DNA from: Rhizobium sp. SL86
GTDB taxonomy: Bacteria; Pseudomonadota; Alphaproteobacteria; Rhizobiales; Rhizobiaceae
Length of the DNA stretch: 64,000 nucleotides
NCBI RefSeq assembly: GCF_026672545.1
Contig: NZ_JAPPRJ010000001.1
Location: forward strand, 1-64,000
Reading direction: 5' to 3'
Position 1 is the first letter of the stretch. Each line of letters starts with the position of its first letter. Under the pieces are notes generated by a model. It had not been told where the DNA came from. It did no database searches and saw only the letters and a program-made list of their open reading frames with translations. The position numbers and the translations under genes are program-made. Of this stretch, positions 39,101-47,700 are shown in pieces.

Positions 39101-39342
39101 GAAAATTCCTCCCTATGGTTGTCTCTTGTCGGCGCCCTCGGACGCCAAGCGCCGAGACTATAACGGGGCTTCTTGCAGCCGGACAGGCGGGAGCGAACGG
39201 GAACGCGACATCCCGAGGATTTTTTTGCTGCATGCTGCCGTATCGGGGAAAAGACGTGCGCCTGTTCCGATTTGACCAGGATCAAGGCCGGGGGCGACCG
39301 CTCTGGCATGCTTCTGGCAAATGATCAGCCTGGAGCCGTGAC

Positions 39343-39777
39343 ATGACCATGAACGATGCCAAATCCCATCTTGCACAGCGGGTCGGCAAACAACTCGTCG
39401 ACTGGTATTCCGATCTCAGGGTCCGGCACGACGATGAGCGGGCACTGGTGAACCTCGATCCGGAAAGCCGCCGCCAGCTGGCGGATGATTGCAACGTCAA
39501 CTTCGACACGCTTCTGGAAGTGGTGCGCGCGGGTGCGCATGGCGCCGACGAAATGATCGAGATGCTGAAGGCGCTGCATATCGATCCGGCGGATCTCCAG
39601 GCGCATCTGCCGGACCTCTTCCGCGACATGCAGGTGACCTGCGCCACCTGCCAGGACAAGGGCCGTTGTCGGCATGATCTGAAGGACGGCTCGGCGCCGG
39701 TCAATTTTGCCGAATATTGCGCCAATGCGCCGGCGCTCAATGTCATGCGGGCCGAACCGCCGCTGCTGCGGGACTGA
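39343..39777 (+). CDS. DUF6455-like protein with C-terminal cysteine motif
   Basis: This 144-residue cytoplasmic protein of unknown function has a helical N-terminal part (LVDWYSDLRVRHDDERALV). It is followed by a cysteine cluster, CATCQDKGRCRHDL and YCANAPALN, compatible with metal or iron-sulfur binding. The pattern matches the alphaproteobacterial DUF6455 family. Start: ATG at 39343 with GGAGC upstream; a second ATG two codons later is possible. Confidence 0.78.
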   Translation: MTMNDAKSHLAQRVGKQLVDWYSDLRVRHDDERALVNLDPESRRQLADDCNVNFDTLLEVVRAGAHGADEMIEMLKALHIDPADLQAHLPDLFRDMQVTCATCQDKGRCRHDLKDGSAPVNFAEYCANAPALNVMRAEPPLLRD

Positions 39778-39877
39778 TTTCCCGACCGCTGCCCGCTCCG
39801 ATTTGCCCAATGACGAGATGGCAGCGGCTTTTTATTGCGCCCGTGCTGACCCTTCCGCCCGGCCCCGTCCGTTCGGC

Positions 39878-40312
39878 TCAGTGATGACCGAGCAGCCGCG
39901 GATATTCGATTGCCGGGCAGCGATCCTGGACGACATTGATGCCGGCTGCCTCCGCACGGGCGGCGGCGGCATCGTCACGAACGCCGAGCTGGGTCCAGAC
40001 CACCTTCGGTTTGCTGGACAGCGTCAGCACCTCGTCGACGATCTCCTCCAGGAACTCCGGCGCGCGGAAGACATCCACCATGTCGACCGCCTGCGGCACC
40101 TCGCTCAGCGCGGCGTAGACGGTCTGTCCCTGGATCTTCTTGCCGGCCTGGCCCGGATTGACCGGGATCACATGGTAACCCTTCGACAACAGGAACCCGA
40201 TCACCCCGTAGCTGGGCCTGACCGGATTGGGGGAAGCTCCGAGCACGGCAATGGTTTTGACCGTCTTCAGGATCTCTGCAACATAACCGTCGTCATACCG
40301 ATCGTGATTCAT
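39878..40312 (-). CDS. CoA-binding protein (YccU-type)
   Basis: This 144-residue single-domain protein has a Rossmann-like CoA-binding fold: IAVLGASPNPVRPSYGVIGF near the N-terminus, then YHVIPVNPG and VDMVDVFRAPEFLEEIVDEV. The family resembles the N-terminal domain of succinyl-CoA synthetase alpha; its cellular role is unclear. GGGAGGA precedes the ATG. It is convergent with the DUF6455-like gene. Confidence 0.9.
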   Translation of the reverse strand: MNHDRYDDGYVAEILKTVKTIAVLGASPNPVRPSYGVIGFLLSKGYHVIPVNPGQAGKKIQGQTVYAALSEVPQAVDMVDVFRAPEFLEEIVDEVLTLSSKPKVVWTQLGVRDDAAAARAEAAGINVVQDRCPAIEYPRLLGHH

Positions 40313-40413
40313 CGCGTCATCCTCCCAAGTTCGGCCAATTCGCCATTAGCACCACTTGGCCGTAAATCATTGTGCGCTATTTCCGTTCCACGAGCTTTAA
40401 CAGGAAATCTAAG

Positions 40414-40764
40414 ATGCGACAGACCCTTCCCGTTCTCCTTGCCGTCCTGTCCCTGGGTCTGACAGCTTCCGCCCCGGCGCACGCCATTTCCCGCTACACT
40501 TCGACCGGCATGACCTGCCAGGCCGTGCAATCGGCGATCGCCCGCGAAGGCGCCGTCGTGCTGCGTTATCCGGGCCGCACGGGCGTGACGCTCTACGACC
40601 GTTATGTGGCCTCCAGCCGGTTCTGTTCGGGAGGCGATTTCGCCGACGACGACACCGTTCCGACGCGCGACCGGGCGGATTGCCCCGTCCAGCATTGCGT
40701 GAAACGCCCCTCGCCCGAGGACTGCGGTGGCTTTTTCGAGCCCGGTTGCTTCGGTCTGCCGTGA
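40414..40764 (+). CDS. Secreted Cys-containing hypothetical protein
   Basis: This 116-residue protein starts MRQTLPVLLAVLSLGLTASA, a clear signal peptide ending in APAHA. The mature part carries seven cysteines (TCQAVQ, RFCSGG, ADCPVQHC, EDCGG, GCFG), suggesting disulfides in the periplasm. AGGAAA precedes this ATG; an upstream in-frame ATG at 40372 gives a non-signal extension. The family is not recognised. Confidence 0.75.
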   Translation: MRQTLPVLLAVLSLGLTASAPAHAISRYTSTGMTCQAVQSAIAREGAVVLRYPGRTGVTLYDRYVASSRFCSGGDFADDDTVPTRDRADCPVQHCVKRPSPEDCGGFFEPGCFGLP

Positions 40765-40846
40765 ATAATTTTGTGGTAACATATAACCACACAATCAAAC
40801 CATTGAATTTGTTTGTCTATTTTTGCAGGCGTCGAAACCACGTCAA

Positions 40847-40875
40847 TTGACGCTGGCCGAGGCCTTGCGTATAAG
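40847..40875 (+). promoter_or_regulatory. Promoter of rplM-rpsI
   Basis: TTGACG and TATAAG are separated by exactly 17 bases, a strong housekeeping promoter about 130 bases upstream of rplM. The long leader may have a role in ribosomal-protein control, but I see no known leader motif. Confidence 0.75.
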
Positions 40876-41003
40876 CGCCGCCAGGATGCGGGCCCGGTCT
40901 CGTGCGCGCTCCCTCGACCGTCTGACGGTCAAAACCAAGCAACAAAAAACGCCCTGAGACGAGGCCCTGGCCTTGCTCCGGGATCACCAAGAAGAGAGCT
41001 ATC

Positions 41004-41468
41004 ATGTCTACCTTCGTACAGAAGCCCGCTGAGGTGGAGAAGAAGTGGGTGCTGATCGACGCCGAAGGTCTCGTCGTCGGCCGCCTCGCCACCATCATCG
41101 CAACCCGCCTGCGCGGCAAGCACAAGGCCACCTACACGCCCCACGTTGACGACGGCGACAACGTCATCGTCATCAATGCCGACAAGGTCGTCTTCACCGG
41201 CAAGAAGTACTCCGACAAGAAGTACTACTGGCACACCGGTTACCCGGGCGGCATCAAGGAGCGTACCGCACGCGCCATTCTCGAAGGCCGCTTCCCGGAG
41301 CGCGTTGTCGAGAAGGCCGTTGAGCGCATGATCCCGCGCGGCCCGCTCGGCCGTCGCCAGATGAAGAACCTGCGCGTTTACGCCGGTTCCAACCATCCGC
41401 ATGAAGCCCAGCAGCCGGTCACGCTCGACGTCGCCAAGCTCAGCAACAAGAACACAAGGAGCGCCTGA
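41004..41468 (+). CDS. rplM: 50S ribosomal protein L13
   Basis: This is the 154-residue large-subunit protein L13. It has the conserved [20 protein letters not shown] near the N-terminus, [15 protein letters not shown] and the [10 protein letters not shown] region. [19 protein letters not shown] near the C-terminus is the family signature. It forms the standard two-gene operon with rpsI, separated by 2 bases. Confidence 0.98.
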   Translation: MSTFVQKPAEVEKKWVLIDAEGLVVGRLATIIATRLRGKHKATYTPHVDDGDNVIVINADKVVFTGKKYSDKKYYWHTGYPGGIKERTARAILEGRFPERVVEKAVERMIPRGPLGRRQMKNLRVYAGSNHPHEAQQPVTLDVAKLSNKNTRSA

Positions 41469-41470
41469 TT

Positions 41471-41938
41471 ATGGCTGACCTTTCCTCTCTCAAGGACCTC
41501 GGCACGGTCGCCCAGGCTTCCGCTCCGGTTCGCGAGCGCAAGGTTGACGCACAGGGCCGCTCCTACGCAACCGGCAAGCGCAAGAACGCCGTTGCCCGCG
41601 TATGGGTCAAGGCTGGTTCCGGCAAGATCATCGTCAACGGCAAGGACTATTCGGCATACTTCGCCCGTCCGGTCCTGCAGATGATCCTGCAGCAGCCGAT
41701 CGTCGCCGCTGCCCGTTCGGGCCAGTTCGACGTGGTTGCCACGGTTGCCGGCGGCGGTCTCTCCGGCCAGGCCGGTGCCGTTCGTCACGGCATCTCCAAG
41801 GCCATGACCTACTTCGAGCCGGGCCTGCGCTCGGTGCTGAAGAAGGGTGGCTTCCTGACCCGCGACAGCCGCGTTGTCGAACGTAAGAAGTACGGTAAGG
41901 CCAAGGCCCGCCGTTCGTTCCAGTTCTCCAAGCGTTAA
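41471..41938 (+). CDS. rpsI: 30S ribosomal protein S9
   Basis: This is the 155-residue small-subunit protein S9. It has [20 protein letters not shown] and the conserved basic C-terminus ending RRSFQFSKR, which reaches the P site. This is the intact copy. The last 290 bases of the gene plus its terminator recur at 43365-43704 as a diverged partial copy. Confidence 0.98.
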   Translation: MADLSSLKDLGTVAQASAPVRERKVDAQGRSYATGKRKNAVARVWVKAGSGKIIVNGKDYSAYFARPVLQMILQQPIVAAARSGQFDVVATVAGGGLSGQAGAVRHGISKAMTYFEPGLRSVLKKGGFLTRDSRVVERKKYGKAKARRSFQFSKR

Positions 41939-41967
41939 TCGCTGGAGACCGGTTACGGTCCAAGATC

Positions 41968-41996
41968 AAGGCGGGGTTTCGGCCCCGCCTTTTTTG
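41968..41996 (+). terminator. Rho-independent terminator of rplM-rpsI
   Basis: AAGGCGGGG, loop TTTCGG, CCCCGCCTT and a run of T follow the rpsI stop by 30 bases. A second version of this terminator, with changed loop-side bases, is present at 43671-43698. Confidence 0.95.
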
Positions 41997-42035
41997 TTGC
42001 CTTGCGGTGTTCCCGGCACGGCGCCGGGCGCCGGT

Positions 42036-42761
42036 TCAGCCGAGAAAATCGACTGCGCCGCTGTCCAGGTCATACCGGCCGTAGGTGACCTTCACCTTTC
42101 CGCCATGGACGAACTCGGCGACGATCGGGCTTTCGGTCGCGATCTTCACCGCCGTCCGGCGGGCGCTTTCGCGCACGACATTATCGGTAAAGTCTCCCGT
42201 CTTGCCGCGCATGGCGCTGGCGGCGGGCAGAATGGCATTGACCATCGGACCGATGGAGCCGGGCAGTTTCGTTCCTTTCTCCGCCACCTCGCAGGCCGCG
42301 GCCACGGCACCGCACCGTTCATGCCCCAGAACGACGACCAGGGGCGTTCCCAGATGTTCGACGGCATATTCGATCGACCCCATCGTTGCCGTATCGGCCA
42401 TGTTGCCGGCATTGCGGCAGACGAAGAGATCGCCAAGCCCTGCCCCGCCGAAAACCAGTTCGGGTGCGACGCGGCTATCGGCGCAGGCGAGCACGATCGC
42501 CCAGGGGCTCTGCCCCTTTGCCACCGTCTCGCGCGTCTTCAGCATGTCCGCAGCGCAGATGTCCGGCGCTTTCTGGTATTTCAAGTTGCCGGCCTTCAGC
42601 CGGTCAAGCGCCTGATCCGGCGTCATCGCCGTTCCCGCGCTCGCGACCGCAGGAACGGCTCCCCACAGGCTGGCGCCTGCGAATGCCGTCAGCCCCATGG
42701 CGGCGCTGGCGGTGACTCCGAAGAAACCCCGTCTGCTCATGTTCACGCATTGATTGCACAT
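42036..42761 (-). CDS. Beta-class carbonic anhydrase with Tat-type signal
   Basis: This 241-residue enzyme interconverts carbon dioxide and bicarbonate. Zinc ligands and the catalytic Asp-Arg pair are visible in LACADSRVAPE and LGHERCGAVAAA. The N-terminus has the twin-arginine motif SRRGFFGVTASAAMGLTAFA, indicating export of the folded enzyme to the periplasm. It is oriented against rpsI. This gene sits between rpsI and the monooxygenase locus, where the second arrangement (43365-45318) instead has a membrane-protein gene. Confidence 0.93.
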   Translation of the reverse strand: MCNQCVNMSRRGFFGVTASAAMGLTAFAGASLWGAVPAVASAGTAMTPDQALDRLKAGNLKYQKAPDICAADMLKTRETVAKGQSPWAIVLACADSRVAPELVFGGAGLGDLFVCRNAGNMADTATMGSIEYAVEHLGTPLVVVLGHERCGAVAAACEVAEKGTKLPGSIGPMVNAILPAASAMRGKTGDFTDNVVRESARRTAVKIATESPIVAEFVHGGKVKVTYGRYDLDSGAVDFLG

Positions 42762-43077
42762 GCGATGACCCTCCTCCTCTGATCGGAGGCGAGTGTAGAT
42801 GCGGGCAGCGCCCGATCAATAATAGTTACCGCTAACATAAACAGGGGCGTTCAAATATTGTCTGTATGAATAACAGATCACTCACCGAGAGATGCCAATA
42901 TTTTATTAGGAATGACTGGAAAGCGCCCTGATTCGGGACGACACGCCGTTCCGCACGCACAAGTTCAATCGCCGAGAGGTAAGGAGCAGGCCGTGATGCC
43001 ATTCATCACGAATCGGAATTTGATTCTCTTCCGTCGATCGGCATCATTTGCGAGCTTGCCTCTTGGAGCCTTGTGAC
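42762..43077. other. Intergenic region before the chimeric monooxygenase gene
   Basis: This is 316 bases, AT-rich near 42820-42920, between divergent genes. It presumably holds the carbonic anhydrase promoter and the original promoter of the monooxygenase gene. I find no gene, strong hairpin or repeat in it. Confidence 0.4.
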
Positions 43078-43509
43078 GTGTCGACCGCCGCCAACCTGCC
43101 TTTTGCGACCCTGCCGGACCCGCCCTACTACGTGGTCACCTTTGCCTCGCAACGCACGCAAGGTGACAACGGTTATGGCGAGATGGCGGAGGCGATGGTG
43201 GATCTGGCCCGCCGACAGCCGGGATTTCTGGGCGTGGAAAGCGCGCGCGGGACCGATGGCTTTGGCATCACCAATTCCTTCTGGGCCGACGAGGAAAGCA
43301 TTCGCGCCTGGAAACGGGTCGTCGATCATCTGGCGGCACAACAGCGTGGACGGCGCGACTGGTATCGGCATACTTCGCCTGTCCGGTCCTGCAGCAGCCG
43401 ATCGTCGCCGCTGCCCGTTCGGGCCAGTTCGACGTGGTTGCCACGGTTGCCGGCGGCGGTCTCTCCGGCCAGGCCGGTGCCGTTCGTCATGGTCTCTCCA
43501 AGGCCATGA
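43078..43509 (+). pseudogene. Truncated monooxygenase gene fused to out-of-frame rpsI sequence
   Basis: A GTG start (V-STAANLPFATLPDPPYYV) with GGAGC upstream opens an antibiotic-biosynthesis-monooxygenase-type reading frame nearly identical to that at 44980-45318 from LPDPPYYVV onward. After DWYRH (base 43371) the sequence switches to rpsI DNA in another frame and reads about 45 unrelated residues to a stop. The join lies at TCGGCAT (43365-43371), a 7-base match shared by both parent sequences. The C-terminal strand of the domain is lost, so this copy is probably non-functional. Confidence 0.85.
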
Positions 43510-43704
43510 CCTACTTCGAGCCGGGCCTGCGCTCGGTGCTGAAGAAGGGTGGCTTCCTGACCCGCGACAGCCGCGTTGTCGAACGTAAGAAACACGGCAA
43601 GGCCAAGGCCCGCCGTTCGTTCCAGTTCTCCAAGCGTTAATCGCTGGAGACCGGTTTACGGTCCAAGATCAAGGCGGGGCTTCGGCTCCGCCTTTTTTGT
43701 TGCC
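43365..43704 (+). repeat. Second, diverged partial copy of the rpsI 3' end and terminator
   Basis: This segment corresponds to 41651-42001. It lacks a 12-base block between two CTGCAG repeats, has one extra T after the stop, and has several base changes that are mostly silent (for example codons for His-Gly, and Ile to Leu, Tyr to His). It encodes the S9 C-terminus in frame (to RRSFQFSKR) but has no start of its own and is a gene fragment. Confidence 0.9.
43671..43698 (+). terminator. Duplicated rpsI-type terminator
   Basis: AAGGCGGGGC, loop TTCG, GCTCCGCCTT (one G-T pair) and a T-run follow. It matches the rpsI terminator at 41968-41996 but with substitutions that keep the stem, as expected for a copy from a related strain. 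Confidence 0.85.
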
Positions 43705-43789
43705 AGCCCTAGGTGCGAAGACGGGATTAACCGGCAATCAATGCTTTGGCTCCAGATTGCACGCAATTGTATCGGCGACAGGGCGCCTG

Positions 43790-44968
43790 ATGGACAAGGC
43801 AATTGGACCATTCACAGACGGCAGACGCCTTACCCTGATTGGGTTGCTGGCCATCAGCGCCATGATCATTCTCATAAACGTTTGGCTTGAGGTCCAGCAG
43901 GGCGGTAGCAAATGGCAACAGGGCGACTGGTTGATCAACGCGCTGAACGGATATGTGCGCCGCGGACTTGCGGGCAGCCTGTTTGTGCATATCGCCGACT
44001 GGACATCAACAAGCCCGGTGGTCGTGGTTGCGCTGATACAGTCCGCTGCTCTTTCCGCACTGCTAGCGCTCACATTCTCCCTCTTCAACCCTTTGATTCT
44101 ACAATCTAATTATCTTCTGCTTCTTCTGTCGCCCGGCTTTTATGTCCTGTTCTGGGCGGCCGATCCTGCGGGAAGTTTACGCAAGGAGTTGATCGCATTC
44201 TGCGCAATGGCGATGCTAAGCATATTTCCGGTGCTTGGCCATCACGGACCTAACCTTCGCCGATTCTGGCTTACCGTATCCGGACTGATATTCGCACTCA
44301 GTTGCCTGGCCCATGAAGGGAACATCTTCCTGATGCCAGCCTTCCTAACATTACTCTGGATGTCGGGAGCCTGGTTGTCAGATCGGTGGTTTACGCTTTC
44401 GCCAGCGTTCCTGGCAATTTTTGGCACACTTGCCGGCCTCATATACGCCTTGATGCATTCTCATGGCGATGTGGATGCCGTTTGCGCTCCTCTTCTCGAA
44501 CGTGGCGCACCACAGTCTCTGTGCCAAGGCGCCATCGCCTGGATCAACGTACCACTTGCCGAAGGTATCAACCGAACTTGGGCCATCACGGCGGAACCAA
44601 ACTTCGTCTGGAAATTCTGCGTTGCGGGGATCGCGGCCGCGCTGCCGCTGCTTTACTTTATCCGGCAACTGATCAACCGGAAGACTCTCCTTCTCGCCTG
44701 CTTCATCGCCTGCGTTCCAATCATGCCCCTTTACCTGATCGCCATCGATTGGGGCCGGTGGCTAGACATGCAGATCACCAGCATGGTCTTTATTGTCTGC
44801 ACGATGGGTCTACAGGCGAAGCTTTCCTTCCGACAACGGTTACGACCCTTGGCGCTGTCCTTTTTCATTATCATTGGTCTGGCTCTTTCGCCGGACCACT
44901 ATTACGCTCTTCGCAGCTTCGGCCTTTTGGAACAGCTTTTGACACTACTGATGCATTTCTCCGGATAG
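43790..44968 (+). CDS. Polytopic membrane protein in the rearranged island
   Basis: This encodes 392 residues from the ATG at 43790 (MDKAIGPFTDGRRL), with about ten predicted membrane helices. Motifs are QQGDWLINALNGYVRRGLAG, ADPAGSLRKELIAF, CLAHEGNIFLMPAF and IAIDWGRWLDMQ. This layout recalls uncharacterised membrane proteins found near polysaccharide genes (GFVRRGLLGE-type motif). Codon use and base content look less GC-rich than neighbours (for example 44080-44130). It is flanked by the rpsI fragment and the complete monooxygenase gene. Function is unknown. Confidence 0.85.
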   Translation: MDKAIGPFTDGRRLTLIGLLAISAMIILINVWLEVQQGGSKWQQGDWLINALNGYVRRGLAGSLFVHIADWTSTSPVVVVALIQSAALSALLALTFSLFNPLILQSNYLLLLLSPGFYVLFWAADPAGSLRKELIAFCAMAMLSIFPVLGHHGPNLRRFWLTVSGLIFALSCLAHEGNIFLMPAFLTLLWMSGAWLSDRWFTLSPAFLAIFGTLAGLIYALMHSHGDVDAVCAPLLERGAPQSLCQGAIAWINVPLAEGINRTWAITAEPNFVWKFCVAGIAAALPLLYFIRQLINRKTLLLACFIACVPIMPLYLIAIDWGRWLDMQITSMVFIVCTMGLQAKLSFRQRLRPLALSFFIIIGLALSPDHYYALRSFGLLEQLLTLLMHFSG

Positions 44969-44979
44969 GATCAACCGAG

Positions 44980-45318
44980 ATGTCATTGCCCATCCGCCTG
45001 CCGGACCCGCCCTACTACGTGGTCACCTTTGCCTCGCAGCGCACGCAAGGTGACAACGGTTATGGCGAGATGGCGGAGGCAATGGTGGATCTGGCGCGCC
45101 GTCAGCCGGGATTTCTGGGCGTGGAAAGCGCGCGCGGGGCCGATGGCTTTGGCATCACCAATTCCTTCTGGGCCGACGAGGAAAGCATTCGCGCCTGGAA
45201 ACGGGTCGTCGATCATCTGGCCGCACAACAGCGTGGACGGCGCGACTGGTATCGGCATTATGCGGTGCGCATCGGCGTGATTCAGCGCGCCTATGGCTTC
45301 AGCAAGGAAAGCACCTGA
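44980..45318 (+). CDS. Antibiotic biosynthesis monooxygenase-like protein (intact copy)
   Basis: This 112-residue ferredoxin-like alpha-beta barrel domain protein starts MSLPIRLPDPPYYVVTFASQ at the ATG 44980-44982. From LPDPPYY to DWYRH it is nearly identical to the truncated copy at 43078. Here it continues to the normal end (YAVRIGVIQRAYGFSKEST). The family includes small heme-degrading or quinone-forming oxygenases and many of unknown role. It is 3 bases upstream of speB, suggesting an operon. Confidence 0.85.
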   Translation: MSLPIRLPDPPYYVVTFASQRTQGDNGYGEMAEAMVDLARRQPGFLGVESARGADGFGITNSFWADEESIRAWKRVVDHLAAQQRGRRDWYRHYAVRIGVIQRAYGFSKEST

Positions 45319-45321
45319 CCC

Positions 45322-46275
45322 ATGCCGTCCAAGTCCATCGACAATGCCTTTACCGCGAAAAACCTTCGGGCTGCCGCAACCGACCCGACCTATGCCGGGG
45401 CGCTTTCCTTCATGCGCCGGCCGTATTCGAAATCGCTGGCGGACGTCGATGCTGTGGTGCTCGGCATTCCGTTCGACGCGGCGGTTTCCAACCGTCCCGG
45501 CGCGCGCTTTGGGCCGCAGGCAATCCGGCGGGCCTCAGCGATTTTCGACAATGACCCGCAATATCCCTTCGCCCGCGACCTGTTCGAACAGATGGCGGTG
45601 GTGGATTATGGCGACGTGCTGCTCGACTATGGCAACCATCAAGGCACACCGGCACGGATCGAGGAACAGGCCGCGGCGATCCTAAGCTCCGGCGCCTATC
45701 TTCTCGGGCTCGGCGGCGATCATTTCGTCACCTGGCCGCTCCTGAAGGCGCATGCGGCCAAACACGGCCCCCTGGCGCTGGTGCATTTCGATGCGCATCA
45801 GGACACCTGGGATGATGACGGACACCGCATTGACCATGGCTCCTTCGTCTGCCGGGCGGTGCGCGAAGGCGTGATCGATGCCGCCCATTCGATCCAGATC
45901 GGCATCCGGACGCAAGCGCCGGAGGATTTCGGCATCCGCATCCTGCACGGTTACGACGTGGAGGACATGGGCGCGCAGGCGATTGCCGAGACGATCCTTG
46001 CCCATGTCGGCACCCGCCCCTGCTATCTCACCTTCGACATCGACTGCCTGGACCCCGCCTTTGCCCCCGGCACCGGCACACCGGTGGCCGGCGGCCCCTC
46101 CTCGGCGAAAATCCTGTCCGTGCTGCGCAAGCTCGGGCCGCTCGACATCCGTGGTTCGGACGTCGTGGAAGTGGCACCCGCCTATGATCACGCCGACATC
46201 ACCGCCATTGCCGGTGCGACGGTCGCCATGTATATGCTGGGCCTTCGGGCCGAACGCCTTGCGGCATCCCGTTAA
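45322..46275 (+). CDS. speB: Agmatinase/ureohydrolase
   Basis: This 317-residue manganese ureohydrolase probably converts agmatine to putrescine and urea. The metal-binding motifs are LGGDHFVTWP, LVHFDAHQDTWDD and TFDIDCLDPAFAPGTGTP. Length and motifs fit agmatinase, though related guanidino substrates are possible. It follows the monooxygenase gene by 3 bases and precedes argC on the same strand. Confidence 0.9.
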   Translation: MPSKSIDNAFTAKNLRAAATDPTYAGALSFMRRPYSKSLADVDAVVLGIPFDAAVSNRPGARFGPQAIRRASAIFDNDPQYPFARDLFEQMAVVDYGDVLLDYGNHQGTPARIEEQAAAILSSGAYLLGLGGDHFVTWPLLKAHAAKHGPLALVHFDAHQDTWDDDGHRIDHGSFVCRAVREGVIDAAHSIQIGIRTQAPEDFGIRILHGYDVEDMGAQAIAETILAHVGTRPCYLTFDIDCLDPAFAPGTGTPVAGGPSSAKILSVLRKLGPLDIRGSDVVEVAPAYDHADITAIAGATVAMYMLGLRAERLAASR

Positions 46276-46347
46276 CAAACTGAATCATGAAGCGGATAAA
46301 GTGAATCCGCTACTGCTGCTAACCCTCTGATCGATTGGACGAATGAC

Positions 46348-47280
46348 ATGAGCGCGAAGATCTTCATTGATGGCGAACACGGCACCACGGGACTGCAGAT
46401 CCGCACCCGCATGGCCGGCCGCCGCGATGTCGAGCTCCTGTCGATCCCGGAAGCGGAACGCCGCAATGCAGCCATGCGCGAAGACCTCCTGAACAGCGCC
46501 GACATCGCCATCCTCTGCCTGCCGGACGATGCCTCGCGCGAGGCGGTCTCGATGCTGTCCGGCAACAACAGGGTGCGCATCATCGACACCTCCACCGCCT
46601 ACCGCGTGGCGGACGACTGGGCTTATGGTTTTGCCGAAATGGACAAGGCACAGACGGACAAGATCCGCTCCGCTCGCTGCGTTGCCAATCCGGGCTGTTA
46701 TCCGACCGGGGCAATCGGCCTCATCCGCCCATTGCGCGCTGCCGGCCTGTTGCCGGACGGTTATCCCGTCTCGGTCAATGCGGTCTCCGGTTATACCGGC
46801 GGCGGCAAGCAGATGATCGCGCAGATGGAAGACGCCAGCCGCGAGGATGCGATCACCGCCAATAATTTCGTCTACGGGCTGACGCTGAAGCACAAGCACG
46901 TGCCGGAGATGAAGATCCACGGCCTGCTGGACCGTGCCCCGCTCTTCTCGCCCTCCGTCGGCCGTTTCGCTCAGGGCATGATCGTGCAGGTGCCGCTGTT
47001 CCTCGAGGATCTGAAGGACGGCGCGACGCTGGAAAGCGTACATGCGGCCCTGACGGCCCATTATGCCGGCCAGGATATCGTCACCGTCGTGCCGCTGGAG
47101 GAAAGCGCCAAACTTTCCCGCATCGATGCGGAAGAGCTGGTGGGTCAGGATACGATGAAGCTCTTCGTCTTCGGTTCGACCGGCGGCGCACATGTGAACC
47201 TCGTCGCCGTGCTTGACAATCTCGGCAAGGGGGCTTCGGGCGCGGCCGTGCAGAACATGGACCTGATGCTCTCGGCCTGA
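46348..47280 (+). CDS. argC: N-acetyl-gamma-glutamyl-phosphate reductase
   Basis: This 310-residue arginine biosynthesis enzyme belongs to the shorter type-2 ArgC class. It reduces N-acetylglutamyl phosphate with NADPH. The N-terminal nucleotide-binding motif is [17 protein letters not shown]. The active-site cysteine is in [34 protein letters not shown] is also conserved. It is an ordinary chromosomal gene 72 bases after speB. Confidence 0.96.
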   Translation: MSAKIFIDGEHGTTGLQIRTRMAGRRDVELLSIPEAERRNAAMREDLLNSADIAILCLPDDASREAVSMLSGNNRVRIIDTSTAYRVADDWAYGFAEMDKAQTDKIRSARCVANPGCYPTGAIGLIRPLRAAGLLPDGYPVSVNAVSGYTGGGKQMIAQMEDASREDAITANNFVYGLTLKHKHVPEMKIHGLLDRAPLFSPSVGRFAQGMIVQVPLFLEDLKDGATLESVHAALTAHYAGQDIVTVVPLEESAKLSRIDAEELVGQDTMKLFVFGSTGGAHVNLVAVLDNLGKGASGAAVQNMDLMLSA

Positions 47281-47301
47281 CGACAGAAGAGGGAGGCGGG
47301 A

Positions 47302-47700
47302 ATGCTGGATCACATCGGTCTTTCGGTTGCGGATCTTGCCCGTTCCCGCGCCTTCTACGACGCGGTCATGCCGACACTCGGAGCGGCCTGCGTGATGGCG
47401 GTGACGGCGGAGGAGACCGGCGGCACCTATGAGGGCGCCGGTTACGGCCGGAATGGCAAACCCTCCTTCTGGATCGGCAGCGGCGGGCGCACAAAGGGCT
47501 CGCTGCATGTCGCCTTCGTGGCGGAAAGCCGTGCGGCCGTCGACGCCTTTTATGCGGCGGCCATCGCAGCCGGTGGCACCGACAATGGCCCGCCCGGGAT
47601 CCGTGCGCATTACCATCCGAATTATTACGGTGCCTTCGTGCTCGATCCGGACGGTCACAATATCGAGGCTGTCTGCCACCTGCCACCTGCGGCACAATGA
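47302..47700 (+). CDS. VOC-family protein (glyoxalase/bleomycin-resistance fold)
   Basis: This 132-residue single vicinal-oxygen-chelate domain protein opens MLDHIGLSVADLARSRAFYD and ends with FVLDPDGHNIEAVCH, the characteristic strand and metal-ligand positions. GGGAGGCGGGA precedes the ATG. The substrate is unknown. Its stop overlaps the start of the kinase-like gene by 4 bases, so the two are likely cotranslated. Confidence 0.92.
   Translation: MLDHIGLSVADLARSRAFYDAVMPTLGAACVMAVTAEETGGTYEGAGYGRNGKPSFWIGSGGRTKGSLHVAFVAESRAAVDAFYAAAIAAGGTDNGPPGIRAHYHPNYYGAFVLDPDGHNIEAVCHLPPAAQ

Noticed and set aside
39101..39342. SAM-II riboswitch upstream of the O-acetylhomoserine sulfhydrylase gene
   Set aside because: SAM-II is often found here in alphaproteobacteria, and GGCTGCAAGAAGCC caught my eye, but the conserved core and pseudoknot blocks are absent.
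44386..44979. Plus-strand frame upstream of and in frame with the intact monooxygenase
   Set aside because: It overlaps the membrane-protein gene in another frame; the monooxygenase domain begins only at 44980.
42002..45321. Transposon or phage explanation for the rpsI/monooxygenase rearrangement
   Set aside because: I found no transposase, integrase, terminal inverted repeats or target-site duplication. The joints are a 7-base microhomology and a homologous segment.
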